A stretch of DNA of 64,000 nucleotides from Sinorhizobium fredii USDA 257 (GTDB lineage Bacteria; Pseudomonadota; Alphaproteobacteria; Rhizobiales; Rhizobiaceae). Under the pieces are notes generated by a model. The model was not told the DNA's origin. It worked only from the letters and a program-made list of their open reading frames with translations, and made no database searches. Location: assembly GCF_000265205.3 (NCBI RefSeq), contig NC_018000.1, positions 2,976,001-3,040,000 on the forward strand. The letters are read 5' to 3'. Shown piece after piece: positions 35,500-43,878 of this stretch; the stretch's first letter is position 1; the number at the start of each line of letters is the position of its first letter. Position numbers and translations under genes: made by a program.

Positions 35500-36380
35500 G
35501 GCCACTCAACCCGATTGCAGCTGTCGTCATTGGCATGAGCATCATTCTTGCGGCGGCGACCTTCGCGTTCGTTGCAGACCTGCTTCGAAACACGGAGCAG
35601 GATCCGAATGCGGCAAAGATCGACCGCCTTGCTCTACAGCTTGCTCAACAGGACGATGAGATTCAGGCCCTGCGCGCTGAACTCAACGCACTCAAGAGAA
35701 AACTTACAGAATTGGCGGAAGCGCCTCGCCCAGAACCGGTTTCGCCGAGCCAGGTCGTGCCGCCACTCGACAAACCTCCCAACGAGCCGGCATTCTCCAT
35801 CGACCAATTCGGCGGTATGGCGCCGCCACAGGAGACCGAAAACCTGACGGAGCCAATGCAATTGGCAAAGAAGCGCTTCAACGACGGCGTCATCCGTCCC
35901 AGACCGGGGGTGCTCCGCGAAATCCTCGGCGAGCCGCGAAGTGCATATTCCACAAACTGCCAGCCGGTCACCAATGCGAGATTGGTGAGAACTCTTGAGA
36001 CCCGCAATTTCGGAAACTTCCGCCTGACGATGATCAGGCCTGCGCTCGATTCCCTGGGCCAGATATTGGAGCGCCTGAAAAAAGAGGAGCCGGACATCTT
36101 TGCCGCGATCGGGACGGCTGGTGCGCTTTGCGCGCGTTATGTCCGCGGTTCTGCCAAGTCCGTATCGTCCCACGCATGGGGGGCAGCCGTCGACCTGACG
36201 CTCAAGAGGGACCTCGACAGGATGGGGGATGGCAGCACGCAGTTCGGACTCGTGGTGCTCGCGGAATTTTTCAACGATGCCGGCTGGTACTGGGGTGCGG
36301 GCTATGGTCGCGAAGATTCCATGCACTTCGAGGTCGGCGAGGCGCTGCTTCGAAAATGGGCCGCAGAGGGCAAGCTGTGA
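35496..36380 (+). CDS. Membrane-anchored M15-type peptidoglycan peptidase of the T6SS locus
   Basis: 294 residues from a TTG that overlaps the pppA stop. An N-terminal membrane anchor (about 6-28) and a short coiled coil (about 40-72, LALQLAQQDDEIQALRAEL) lead through a Pro-rich linker to an M15/extensin-like peptidase domain (about 135-294). Candidate zinc ligands are the His and Asp of SSHAWGAAVDL and the His of DSMHFEVG, the usual HxxxxxxD and final His of the family. It should face the periplasm. It could trim peptidoglycan to let the secretion apparatus span the wall, an inference from position between pppA and the TssL-TssM hybrid gene. Confidence 0.8.
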   Translation: MRPLNPIAAVVIGMSIILAAATFAFVADLLRNTEQDPNAAKIDRLALQLAQQDDEIQALRAELNALKRKLTELAEAPRPEPVSPSQVVPPLDKPPNEPAFSIDQFGGMAPPQETENLTEPMQLAKKRFNDGVIRPRPGVLREILGEPRSAYSTNCQPVTNARLVRTLETRNFGNFRLTMIRPALDSLGQILERLKKEEPDIFAAIGTAGALCARYVRGSAKSVSSHAWGAAVDLTLKRDLDRMGDGSTQFGLVVLAEFFNDAGWYWGAGYGREDSMHFEVGEALLRKWAAEGKL

Positions 36381-38878
36381 AAGACCATGCTCGACTTCCG
36401 GGTCACGATGGAATGCGAGCAGACGTTCTTCCTGCACTGGCGCAGCCACTGCTTGCCCTGGCAAAGCGGGCCGAAAGTGAGAATAGACCGGATCCAAATG
36501 AGTTGGCTGCGACTGCCCGCACGCTCGTGGCTGCATTCGAGACCGAAGCGCGCCGCATGAACATTCCGTCGGACTGGCTCCTCGATGCACGCAATGCGCT
36601 TATCGCATTGCTCGATGCGCGTGCGCACAATAACCCGGCGCTGCCAACACGGCGATGGGAGCGGGCGCTGGCGGCCGCGCTGCCAATTAGCTTGAGCATT
36701 GATCCGAAACGCCTCGCCGACCGGGCGGCCGAGGCAGCCAGAAGCGGGCCGGCGCGGCGTGATCTTGCCCGTTTTCTTGGGCACTGCAACGAGGCAGTTC
36801 AAGCTGCCCATTCGGTCGGTGAGAAGCATAAAACCCGAGCAGATCGCGGCCTGGTTTTCGTCGCGGTCGCATTCTTCTTCGCGGTCCTTGTGGCCTGGGT
36901 AGCGTGGGCCGAATGGCGTTTTCGCGAGCAGCTTCTGGCGCAATTGCCCGAAGTGAGACGAGTTATCGAAGCTGGCAACACTCAAACTCCGGCCGCGCGC
37001 GCGGCTCAGCTCGATTCCTTCGCCGCCGCAGTGCGCCTCGTAGAGCAGGATGCTGCTCGCTCGCCGCTCGGCCTCATTCATTATGTTGAGAGCGTCGACC
37101 CGGGTGCGGCTGCGCGTCGCCGCTATAGCGACGTGGCGGATGCGCTTATTGCAGAGCCTCTCGCCGAGGCCCTTGGTGTTGCCCTCGCAACGGAGGGGGA
37201 GCCGAGCGCGCTCTACGATTCACTGCGTGCCTGGTCGATACTGAAGGGCACATCTGGCTGGCAGCCCCATTTTCTGGCGGGCTGGGTCGCCGACCGGGCT
37301 GGGACCTTTCCCGAACTGGCGCATCTTGCCCAGCATGTTGCCGCTATGTCCAAGGCCCCGGTGGGTATTCCATCTCCGGATCCCGAAACGATTTCCCAAG
37401 CACGGCAGTTCGCTTCTGAGGGATTGGCGAGTGAGCGCGCCTTGCTCGAATTGACCCGGGCTGAGGAAACGGCAGCACTCCCTTCGTGGTCTCTTGGCGA
37501 GGCGGTCCCTGGCCTCGACGCGATTTTGATCAACAGGTCGGGTCTGCCGATCGAACGTGGCGTACCGGGCTTATTTACGGAGGCTGGATGGAACCATGCT
37601 CGGTCCGGCGGCGTGGAGCAGGCGATCCGGCGGGCAAGCTCGGAGGCCGCTACACTCCTGGCAGCTGACGGCACGGCAACAAACGACGCGGTAATGGATC
37701 TTCTTCAAAAGCGCACACTCGAGGCATGGTCGCAATACCTCGGTGATCTTCGCGTCCGGCCGTTTTCCGATCAACCTACCGCCGTGGTAATCAGCGGTGC
37801 GCTGAGCGCGAGCAACTCGCCGCTTTCGGCGCTAATTCGAGAGGTCTGGCGCCAGTCCGGCGGCACCGATCGCAACCGAAGCCATGCCAACCAGCTTCGC
37901 GTCGCAGCGGCGTTGGGTCCGGCTATACAGTTCGTGGAGCAAGGGCGGATGTCGGACATCTCCCATCTCTTTGTGTCGTTGAACGTAGCCCTCTCCGTTC
38001 TCGATGCAGATGCGGAGCTCGGAAAGAAATCCCTCATGGACGCTCGGGAGCGCGCCAACTCAATTGTAGCATTGCAGCAAGCCCCCCTTCTTGTCGTGCA
38101 GATCGTCGAGGATGTGATTGCACAGACGGCTGTACCGAAAGTGTCCGAAGCTGCTGCGGATCCTGTCCCACCTGAAGCTCCTGCGGATCCTGTCGCACCA
38201 GCCAGACCTCAGACACCATGGGGTTCTAAGATCGCGACCGCCTGTCAAGCCGCCGTGAGCGGTCGTTACCCCTTCTTTGATGGGCCCGATGCTGATATCG
38301 CCGAAGTGGCTCGAATCTTCGCCCCTGACGGCACAGTCGGGAGCTATTTTCGTGCGCAGCTGGCACAATTGATGGATACGTCGACAACGCCGTGGCGCTG
38401 GAAGCCGGAAGCGCGACTTTCTGGCTACACACCCGAAAGCGCAGCCTTTTTCCAAAAAGCCCTTGCCGTGGGCGACGCCTTCTTTCAACAGGGAGCGTCG
38501 CCCGACGTTCCGATCGCGCTTGAGGCGCTCGCTCAAAGAGGAGCAGCAACGATCTCGGTCGGCGGTGCTCATGTCCCGGTCGTCACCTCCGGAGAAACGG
38601 TCACCTTGAACTGGCCAGGACCCTCACCGGCGCGCGGTTTTGAAATATCCTTCGGTGGCGGCGCTGTTGTAGAGAAGAAGAGCACGCCCGGACCATGGGG
38701 ACTTTTGCGGTTCCTGGACGGGGCACGCTTGCGGCCACGTGACAGTGGTAGGCGCTTCCTGATTGATGTGCGTGCGAAGGGCGCGCGCGTCTATCTTCAG
38801 ATGTCATTCGCAAGATCCGCAAATCCGGTCGCGGCGCGTGCACTGCTACGAGGCCTGATTTGCCCGTCCTCGCTTTGA
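36377..38878 (+). CDS. TssL-TssM hybrid protein lacking the GTPase domain
   Basis: 833 residues from a GTG whose GTGA overlaps the peptidase stop; 83 upstream in-frame codons overlap the peptidase gene and are rejected. Residues about 13-150 resemble a shortened DotU/TssL domain (PLLALAKRA, then ALIALLDARAHNNP and RRWERAL). A single membrane helix at about 159-177 follows. The rest resembles the periplasmic half of TssM: CQAAVSGRYPFF, ARIFAPDGTVGSYF, TPWRWKPEARLSGY and GPWGLLRFLDGARL align with the genuine TssM at 13.5-17.0 kb (for instance CQAALTNRYPF and ARIFSPGG). No Walker A motif is present. It may be an alternative or auxiliary envelope component. Confidence 0.8.
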   Translation: MKDHARLPGHDGMRADVLPALAQPLLALAKRAESENRPDPNELAATARTLVAAFETEARRMNIPSDWLLDARNALIALLDARAHNNPALPTRRWERALAAALPISLSIDPKRLADRAAEAARSGPARRDLARFLGHCNEAVQAAHSVGEKHKTRADRGLVFVAVAFFFAVLVAWVAWAEWRFREQLLAQLPEVRRVIEAGNTQTPAARAAQLDSFAAAVRLVEQDAARSPLGLIHYVESVDPGAAARRRYSDVADALIAEPLAEALGVALATEGEPSALYDSLRAWSILKGTSGWQPHFLAGWVADRAGTFPELAHLAQHVAAMSKAPVGIPSPDPETISQARQFASEGLASERALLELTRAEETAALPSWSLGEAVPGLDAILINRSGLPIERGVPGLFTEAGWNHARSGGVEQAIRRASSEAATLLAADGTATNDAVMDLLQKRTLEAWSQYLGDLRVRPFSDQPTAVVISGALSASNSPLSALIREVWRQSGGTDRNRSHANQLRVAAALGPAIQFVEQGRMSDISHLFVSLNVALSVLDADAELGKKSLMDARERANSIVALQQAPLLVVQIVEDVIAQTAVPKVSEAAADPVPPEAPADPVAPARPQTPWGSKIATACQAAVSGRYPFFDGPDADIAEVARIFAPDGTVGSYFRAQLAQLMDTSTTPWRWKPEARLSGYTPESAAFFQKALAVGDAFFQQGASPDVPIALEALAQRGAATISVGGAHVPVVTSGETVTLNWPGPSPARGFEISFGGGAVVEKKSTPGPWGLLRFLDGARLRPRDSGRRFLIDVRAKGARVYLQMSFARSANPVAARALLRGLICPSSL

Positions 38879-38979
38879 AGGAAGCACTGTTATTGTATCC
38901 GAAGGGTATCGAACCAAGCCGCTGACCGGCCTTTGCTCCCGTACGCGCTAAATTTAGCGAAGCGCCGTCGGCTGGACAT

Positions 38980-39456
38980 CTATCCTAATTTCAGACCTAT
39001 TTTCTTGCGAACTGGAGGCGCGGGTTTTTGTGCGGGCGCCGGCGTAGATTTCTTGCCCAATCCTGCAGCCCGGGCTAGCTTCGAGCGTTGTTGCGCGTAA
39101 CTTGGAGCGGTCATCGGATAATCGGCGGGAAGCTTCCACTTCTCGCGGTATTTTTCGGGCGTGAGACCGTACTTGGCCATCAGGTGACGCTTCAGCGACT
39201 TGAACTGCTTCCCGTCCTCGAGGCAAACGATGAAATCCGCCGTCACTGACTTTCTGACGGGTACGGCAGGGCGTAATTCCTCGACTGTCGGATCGGCTCT
39301 GTCTGGCTGAGATGTGCCATGCAGCGAGGCGAAGGTCTCGCGGATGAGATGCGGCAGATCACCGGCCGAAACGATATTGCGGCTCAGATAAGCAGTGACG
39401 ATCCAGCTGGTGAGCTCGAGGCTGCACTGCTCTTTGCCCTCACGCGAGTCGGTCAA
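38980..39456 (-). CDS. Ros/MucR-family transcriptional regulator with an altered zinc-finger site
   Basis: A 158-residue protein related to the Ros/MucR regulators that control exopolysaccharide, motility and symbiosis genes in rhizobia. The DNA-binding region is clear: CLEDGKQFKSLKRHLMAKYG, followed by LTPEKYREKWKLPADYPM and YAQQRSKLARAAGLG. Relative to classical MucR (CLEC...KRHLMTHH) the second Cys is Asp and the distal His pair is Lys-Tyr, so only one Cys and one His of the classical set remain. The C-terminus has a Lys/Pro-rich tail. It stands between the T6SS and capsule regions, convergent with the hybrid gene; its targets are unknown. Confidence 0.88.
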   Translation of the reverse strand: MTDSREGKEQCSLELTSWIVTAYLSRNIVSAGDLPHLIRETFASLHGTSQPDRADPTVEELRPAVPVRKSVTADFIVCLEDGKQFKSLKRHLMAKYGLTPEKYREKWKLPADYPMTAPSYAQQRSKLARAAGLGKKSTPAPAQKPAPPVRKKIGLKLG

Positions 39457-39690
39457 TGATTATTCTCCTGTAATTTTTTTGGGATCGGCGCAGAGTTGCC
39501 AACTAAATTTGCAGGTACTTTGGCCCGAAGCAAGGCGATCAAAGAGAAGAATTGTGTTTCCCGGGAGATTTCCGTTTGTTTATTTTCTCTCGCCGTCGTC
39601 GAGGCCGTAGTTGCGAGCGCCTCCCGAGCCGATCGTGTCCCATCAGGTGGTGTAGGTCCTGAGGTTTAGGCGGCCATCAGTGTTTTCCAT
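39457..39690. other. Intergenic region upstream of the MucR-like gene
   Basis: About 230 bases, part of a 539-base gap between the MucR-like gene and kpsM1. It must contain the regulator's promoter; the only notable stretch is a poly-T run near 39473-39480. No gene recognised. Confidence 0.4.
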
Positions 39691-39764
39691 TTAGGGTCGG
39701 GTTGTTCAAGACCAACCTGATGGAAAGATCACCGATGACCAATGACATGATGAACGTGCGCTTC
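39691..39764 (+). mobile_element. 5' remnant of an IS256-like transposase element
   Basis: The stretch around GGGTCGGGTTGTTCAAGACC and AACCTGATGGAAAGATCACC followed by a short start (ATG at 39736, MTNDMMN) resembles from memory the left end and transposase start of IS256-family elements common in Sinorhizobium. Homology stops after about seven codons and the frame ends at a TAA within 20 codons, so only a fragment is left. The boundaries are approximate and no right end or target duplication was found. Confidence 0.4.
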
Positions 39765-39995
39765 TGTAATGGGTCTTCCCGAGTCAATCCCTTTTAAGCT
39801 CATCCCTCGCCGATCACTTGCTTCTGTCCGCAGTCGGCGTGGAAGTCGCTGCTTTATGGGGTCGGTGAGGACCGGTCGGCCGATGGCCGCGCGGCTCGTC
39901 AAAAATTTGCCAGCAAGAGCGGATTGTGGAATATGCCGCCGGCGGCACGGCAAAGGCCGCCGGCAACACTAATGGCAATCCACACGAGGGCCTGC

Positions 39996-40772
39996 GTGAA
40001 ACTCATCGAACAGCATCTCCGAGTGACGGCGGCGCTCATCGTGCGGGAAATGTCGACGCGTTATGGCTCGAAGCCTGGCGGCTATCTCTGGGCAGTATTC
40101 GACCCCGTCGCCCATGTCGCGATGATGACGCTGATCTTCCAGGTCTTCGCCCGGATGCCGGCGCTTGGCCTGAGCTTCCCTCTGTTCTTCGCCAGCGGAT
40201 ATCTGCCCTTCACCTTCTACCAGCGCATGGCCTCCTTCATGGCCGGCACGATGAAGGCGAACAAGGCGCTGCTCTCCTATCCGGTCGTCTCGCCCTTCGA
40301 CGCGATCGCCTCTCGCTTCGTCCTGCAACTGATGACCGACGCATTGGTGTCGGTTCTCATCCTCTTCCTGATCGTCGAACTCGGCGGCGTCAGCCAGCCG
40401 ATGGACCTCGCCGGCATGGTGGAGGCCGCCGGTGCTGCCGCCGTGCTCGGCCTCGGCATCGGTACGATCAACATCGTGATGTTTGCCCGCTTTCCGCTCT
40501 ACGAGCAGATCTTCGGCATCATCAACCGCCCGCTCTTCATGATTTCCGGCGTCTTCTTCCTGCCGGAAAGCCTGCCGAGCCCGTTCCGCGATTACCTTCT
40601 CTACAATCCGTTGGTGCACATCATTATTTGGTTTCGAAGCGCCATCTATCCCGAGTATCGCGCCGACGGGCTGGACAAGGGTTACGTGCTTGAATTCGCG
40701 CTCGTCTGCTTCGTCGCGGGGCTGGCGCTTCTGACGACGTCGATGCGGGAGATCCGAGAGGAACGGCTTTAG
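39996..40772 (+). CDS. Capsular polysaccharide ABC exporter permease KpsM/RkpT (copy 1)
   Basis: 258 residues from the GTG at 39996, chosen because GAGGG lies just upstream and the start then aligns with the second permease (both have twelve to thirteen residues before ALxVREM). Earlier in-frame starts at 39924, 39933 and 39972 are possible. Six membrane helices are expected for ABC-2 permeases; the hallmark REMSTRYGSKPGGYLWAVFD and the GVFFLPESLPSPFRDYLLYN segments are present. It would export a Kdo-type K antigen with KpsT and KpsE. No ATPase gene adjoins it; the only KpsT here is 11 kb away. Confidence 0.88.
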   Translation: MKLIEQHLRVTAALIVREMSTRYGSKPGGYLWAVFDPVAHVAMMTLIFQVFARMPALGLSFPLFFASGYLPFTFYQRMASFMAGTMKANKALLSYPVVSPFDAIASRFVLQLMTDALVSVLILFLIVELGGVSQPMDLAGMVEAAGAAAVLGLGIGTINIVMFARFPLYEQIFGIINRPLFMISGVFFLPESLPSPFRDYLLYNPLVHIIIWFRSAIYPEYRADGLDKGYVLEFALVCFVAGLALLTTSMREIREERL

Positions 40773-40775
40773 GCC

Positions 40776-41864
40776 TCAGGCCGCCATCTGCTCGGCACGC
40801 ATTCTGGCAAGAACGTCGAGTGCCTGCTCGATCTCGATCGGTGTCTTGGTGAGCGGGTCGAGATACTTCGCATAAAGTATGTAGGCTGCGGCGAAGACCT
40901 CGTCGATCGAAAGCTTGCGGTCCCGGCGCGTGTTGGGCTGGCGATCGTCCGTCAAACCCCAGCCGGAATAAAAGGGACAGCCGACCGTCGTCACCTTGAT
41001 GCCACGCAGCAAAGCCTCGAAGCCCGAAAGCGATGTAATGGTATAGACGTGATCGACGGTTTCCAAAGCGTCGGCGAGGCTGATGTCCTGCTTGAGGATC
41101 ATCGCGATGTCGCGCACGTGCTCTGGATTGGATTTCGCCTCGGCGGTGCCTTTCAGCACTTCCGGGTGCGGCTTGTAGATCAGCTGCGCGTCCGGATTTT
41201 CCTGTCGGGCGAGCCGCACCAGATCGTTGTTCGTGATTTTGGTGGCGCAGCCAAAGGCAATCGACGCGTCGCGCTCGACCTGCCCGATGACGAGCACCCG
41301 CTTTCTCGTCTTCTCGCCATAGACGGAGGCGATGTCGAGCGAATGGCCGGAATTGTACTTGCTGAGACGGCTCGCGAGCAGTTGCTCCCGCGCCGTCCTC
41401 GCTCTTCGCACCAAAGAAGGATCGTTCTCGAAATCGTAGCTTCGCAGAATGTCTTCGAGATCGGTCGGGGCTTGCGCGTTGAAGTACATGTCCTGCGCAT
41501 CGAAGGTGAGCGACAGCGGCGGCACCCTGAGCGCCCCGAGCGCCACCGAACGGAGGAAGCCATCCTCGACATATTGGAATGGTATGCCATGGAGGGCGCA
41601 GAACTCTTTAAGCTGAGGCGGTCCTTTGTATTGCCACGCCAGCACCTGCGTGCGGGGATCGCGGAGAAGCTGTCGCTTCCAGTAGAGGTCGAATTCCAGG
41701 GGCCATTGCTTGATGCGTACGAACCTCGGATCATGGTGCGGAAACCAGTCACAGATGAACGTTTTCCACTTGTTGAAGCCAAAGAGAAAGATCGGAGCGC
41801 TTCCCAAGCCCCCTGCGCGCCCGTTTCGACTGGTCCAACTCCAAGATAGTCTCATGGTCCTCAT
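40776..41864 (-). CDS. Single-module KpsC-like Kdo transferase (RkpZ type)
   Basis: A 362-residue protein of the capsule polysaccharide biosynthesis family. Conserved parts are IPFQYVEDGFLRS near residue 97, RVLVIGQVERDASIAFG, LIYKPHPEVL and ITSLSGFEALLRGIKVTTVG with FYSGWGLTDDRQ. KpsC of E. coli has two such modules and adds beta-linked Kdo to the lipid anchor; this protein has one, like the RkpZ proteins of Sinorhizobium, which affect K-antigen size. It is a paralogue of the gene at 53.4-54.7 kb. The first 20 residues are atypical and the start (ATG at 41864 or 41855) is uncertain. It is convergent with kpsM1, 3 bases apart. Confidence 0.82.
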   Translation of the reverse strand: MRTMRLSWSWTSRNGRAGGLGSAPIFLFGFNKWKTFICDWFPHHDPRFVRIKQWPLEFDLYWKRQLLRDPRTQVLAWQYKGPPQLKEFCALHGIPFQYVEDGFLRSVALGALRVPPLSLTFDAQDMYFNAQAPTDLEDILRSYDFENDPSLVRRARTAREQLLASRLSKYNSGHSLDIASVYGEKTRKRVLVIGQVERDASIAFGCATKITNNDLVRLARQENPDAQLIYKPHPEVLKGTAEAKSNPEHVRDIAMILKQDISLADALETVDHVYTITSLSGFEALLRGIKVTTVGCPFYSGWGLTDDRQPNTRRDRKLSIDEVFAAAYILYAKYLDPLTKTPIEIEQALDVLARMRAEQMAA

Positions 41865-42110
41865 TCGTGTGTCAGCATCTATTGTTGCAATGTTCGCTCA
41901 CGTCTTTGCGGTGCCGTAGGCCTCGCGTACAGGCCCTGAAAGCGTGATAACTTGGATCGCTGAGGACGCCGGAACCAATTATAGGCGGCCGGCGGGCGTG
42001 TCAAAGTAACAGTGGCTTTTTGTTTTGACACAAATTTGCTGCAACCGTTGTAGTAAGGCTAATGCCACCACCAATGGCTCAGCGCAAAGCTAAAATCGAA
42101 ATAGCTGTGT

Positions 42111-43877
42111 TTGAAACGGGACGCATTATCCCTTTGCGCGGAGATTGGGCTAGTCGGCTCCAGCCTGATCGTGTATGTGGCCAGTGGGGGAGATGGGCGA
42201 CTTAAACAGTTTGAAGAGCGGTTGAAAGTGGATACGATTACTGTCAGCGAGCAGCTATTTCTCTATCGTCTCGGTTCAGCGCAAATCCCTGCTGAGCATC
42301 TGAGACGGAAAAAAGCACCAATCTCGTTGGTTGTTGCATCTGGCATATTCAACTCATCCCACGCAGTTGGCGTAGCAAAGCATCTCGCGACGCATCGGGA
42401 TGGTGATGTGTATGTCTTGAGCACGCAGTTGTTGGACGCAGACTTGGAAAGAATGGACGTCCAGATCTTGATGTCCCCAAGCATCGAAGCCACCGTATAC
42501 GTACTTTTCAACGAAGACGGCAATCTACCTCTCCCGCCAAGAACAATATCATACCTGTTTCAAATAAACCTACGTAAAGTTTGCTCGATCGACCGTAGGT
42601 ATGAGATCTCTGCTTACAGGCGACCGGAGGCGGGGAAACGGCAGGTACTCTTTGTCTCGGCGGGGTCAATATACCCGCTGAGCCTCGGTTCGCATCAGCG
42701 GATGTTTAACAGTATCCAAGGCCTCATTGATGCTGGATGCGACATAACGGTTCTCTATCAGCAGCAGCGTCGCGAGAGGGAAATAGGGGCGGTGGCGGCT
42801 TTAAGTCTAGTTGCCACCGAGACGCGCGCGTTTAAGCCGCAATGGGGAAAATTGAGAGGTAAGACTGCACGGCGGAGGACGGTGTACAATACACTCGCGA
42901 AGTGGCTGAAAGTTTCAAATCCGAATAAGCAGACATTCGCCGAGAAATGCCAGAAAAGATCCTCCTTTTGGCTATATAAGGAGTTAAAACAATTAGGAGA
43001 GACGGGCGCGTTTGACGCAGTCTGGGTCAATTATGCATGGATGATGGGCAAGGTCGATAATGGAATTCGACGGCTATTCCACACAGTAATTTGCGATACC
43101 CATGACGTACAGTTCTTCAGAAACGACGTGGCTCGTCCCCTTTTGGATAGAATTATACTAAACCAAAAATACGATAAGGTTATCGAGATCAATCAGCTCA
43201 AGAAGGCTGATATCGTCCTGGCAATTTCCGACCGTGATGCAACCTTGCTGAAGGATACTCTCCCGGAGAAACGAGTAATTACTCTGGTTCCTTCGTTTGA
43301 TCAGCATCAAAAGCCCGTGAGACCTCGAGACATCTATAAGCCGTTGGTGTTTGGATTCATCGGCACTCGCATGGACGCCAATGTGAAGGCGCTAGAATAC
43401 GTTATTCGACACTGGTGGCCAGAGCTTCATAAATATAGTCCCGAAAGCCGTCTTCTCGTTGCAGGCAGTGTTTGTGAAGAGCCGTCAGTGCAGGCGGCAT
43501 CCTGGCTGTACGACGAAATTGAACTATTGGGTTTTGTCGATGATCTCAGTGAATATTATAGCAAAATCGACGCTTTGCTGTCGCCAGTCTTGGTGCGTGG
43601 CGGCTTGAATTTTAAGAATGTCGAAGCAGCGATGGCCGGGAAGCACGTGATTACGAACAGCGACGGAGCCGAGGCTCTTGCCCCCGTGCCTGTTAAAGCG
43701 TTGACGAGCGCGCAGGATGTGATCGGGTTTCTTACCGAAATAGAAATGAATCCTCAGTTGGACTTGTATCTACGCATGGAAGTTCAGCGTGCTGCTGCAA
43801 ACCGCTTTTCGAACTCAGCTGAATTTGAATCGATCATCAGCGAAATAGCAAGCAAGCGCGAAAATAATCGGGCCTAA
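42111..43877 (+). CDS. GT4-type glycosyltransferase of the capsule locus
   Basis: 588 residues counted from a TTG at 42111. The C-terminal half (about 180-580) is a GT-B glycosyltransferase: FVSAGSIYPLSLGSHQRMFN opens the acceptor domain, VFGFIGTRMDANVKALEYV the donor domain, and LSPVLVRGGLNFKNVEAAMAG is the acidic donor-binding motif. The N-terminal 170 residues are unassigned. No good ATG exists; a different frame with ATG at 42074 reads MAQRKAKIEIAVFETG before ending at 42205, so the true 5' end may include a frameshift. Base composition is more AT-rich than the flanking genes. The next gene starts 1 base later. Confidence 0.75.
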   Translation: MKRDALSLCAEIGLVGSSLIVYVASGGDGRLKQFEERLKVDTITVSEQLFLYRLGSAQIPAEHLRRKKAPISLVVASGIFNSSHAVGVAKHLATHRDGDVYVLSTQLLDADLERMDVQILMSPSIEATVYVLFNEDGNLPLPPRTISYLFQINLRKVCSIDRRYEISAYRRPEAGKRQVLFVSAGSIYPLSLGSHQRMFNSIQGLIDAGCDITVLYQQQRREREIGAVAALSLVATETRAFKPQWGKLRGKTARRRTVYNTLAKWLKVSNPNKQTFAEKCQKRSSFWLYKELKQLGETGAFDAVWVNYAWMMGKVDNGIRRLFHTVICDTHDVQFFRNDVARPLLDRIILNQKYDKVIEINQLKKADIVLAISDRDATLLKDTLPEKRVITLVPSFDQHQKPVRPRDIYKPLVFGFIGTRMDANVKALEYVIRHWWPELHKYSPESRLLVAGSVCEEPSVQAASWLYDEIELLGFVDDLSEYYSKIDALLSPVLVRGGLNFKNVEAAMAGKHVITNSDGAEALAPVPVKALTSAQDVIGFLTEIEMNPQLDLYLRMEVQRAAANRFSNSAEFESIISEIASKRENNRA

Positions 43878-43878
43878 C

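Noticed and set aside
36128..36376. Upstream start for the TssL-TssM hybrid
   Set aside because: The extra 83 codons overlap the peptidase domain and are basic; the GTGA overlap at 36377 gives a natural start.
35634..36590. A 318-codon minus-strand frame opposite the M15 peptidase
   Set aside because: It is antisense to a gene with clear zinc-site motifs and overlaps the next gene; composition is atypical.
38947..38958. Palindrome GCTAAATTTAGC between the hybrid and mucR-like genes
   Set aside because: Too short and without a loop or T-run to call a terminator; could be chance.
39926..40693. A 255-codon open frame on the plus strand inside kpsM1
   Set aside because: It is the +2 shadow of the permease gene; its product is dominated by Arg, Pro and His and shows no membrane segments or motifs.
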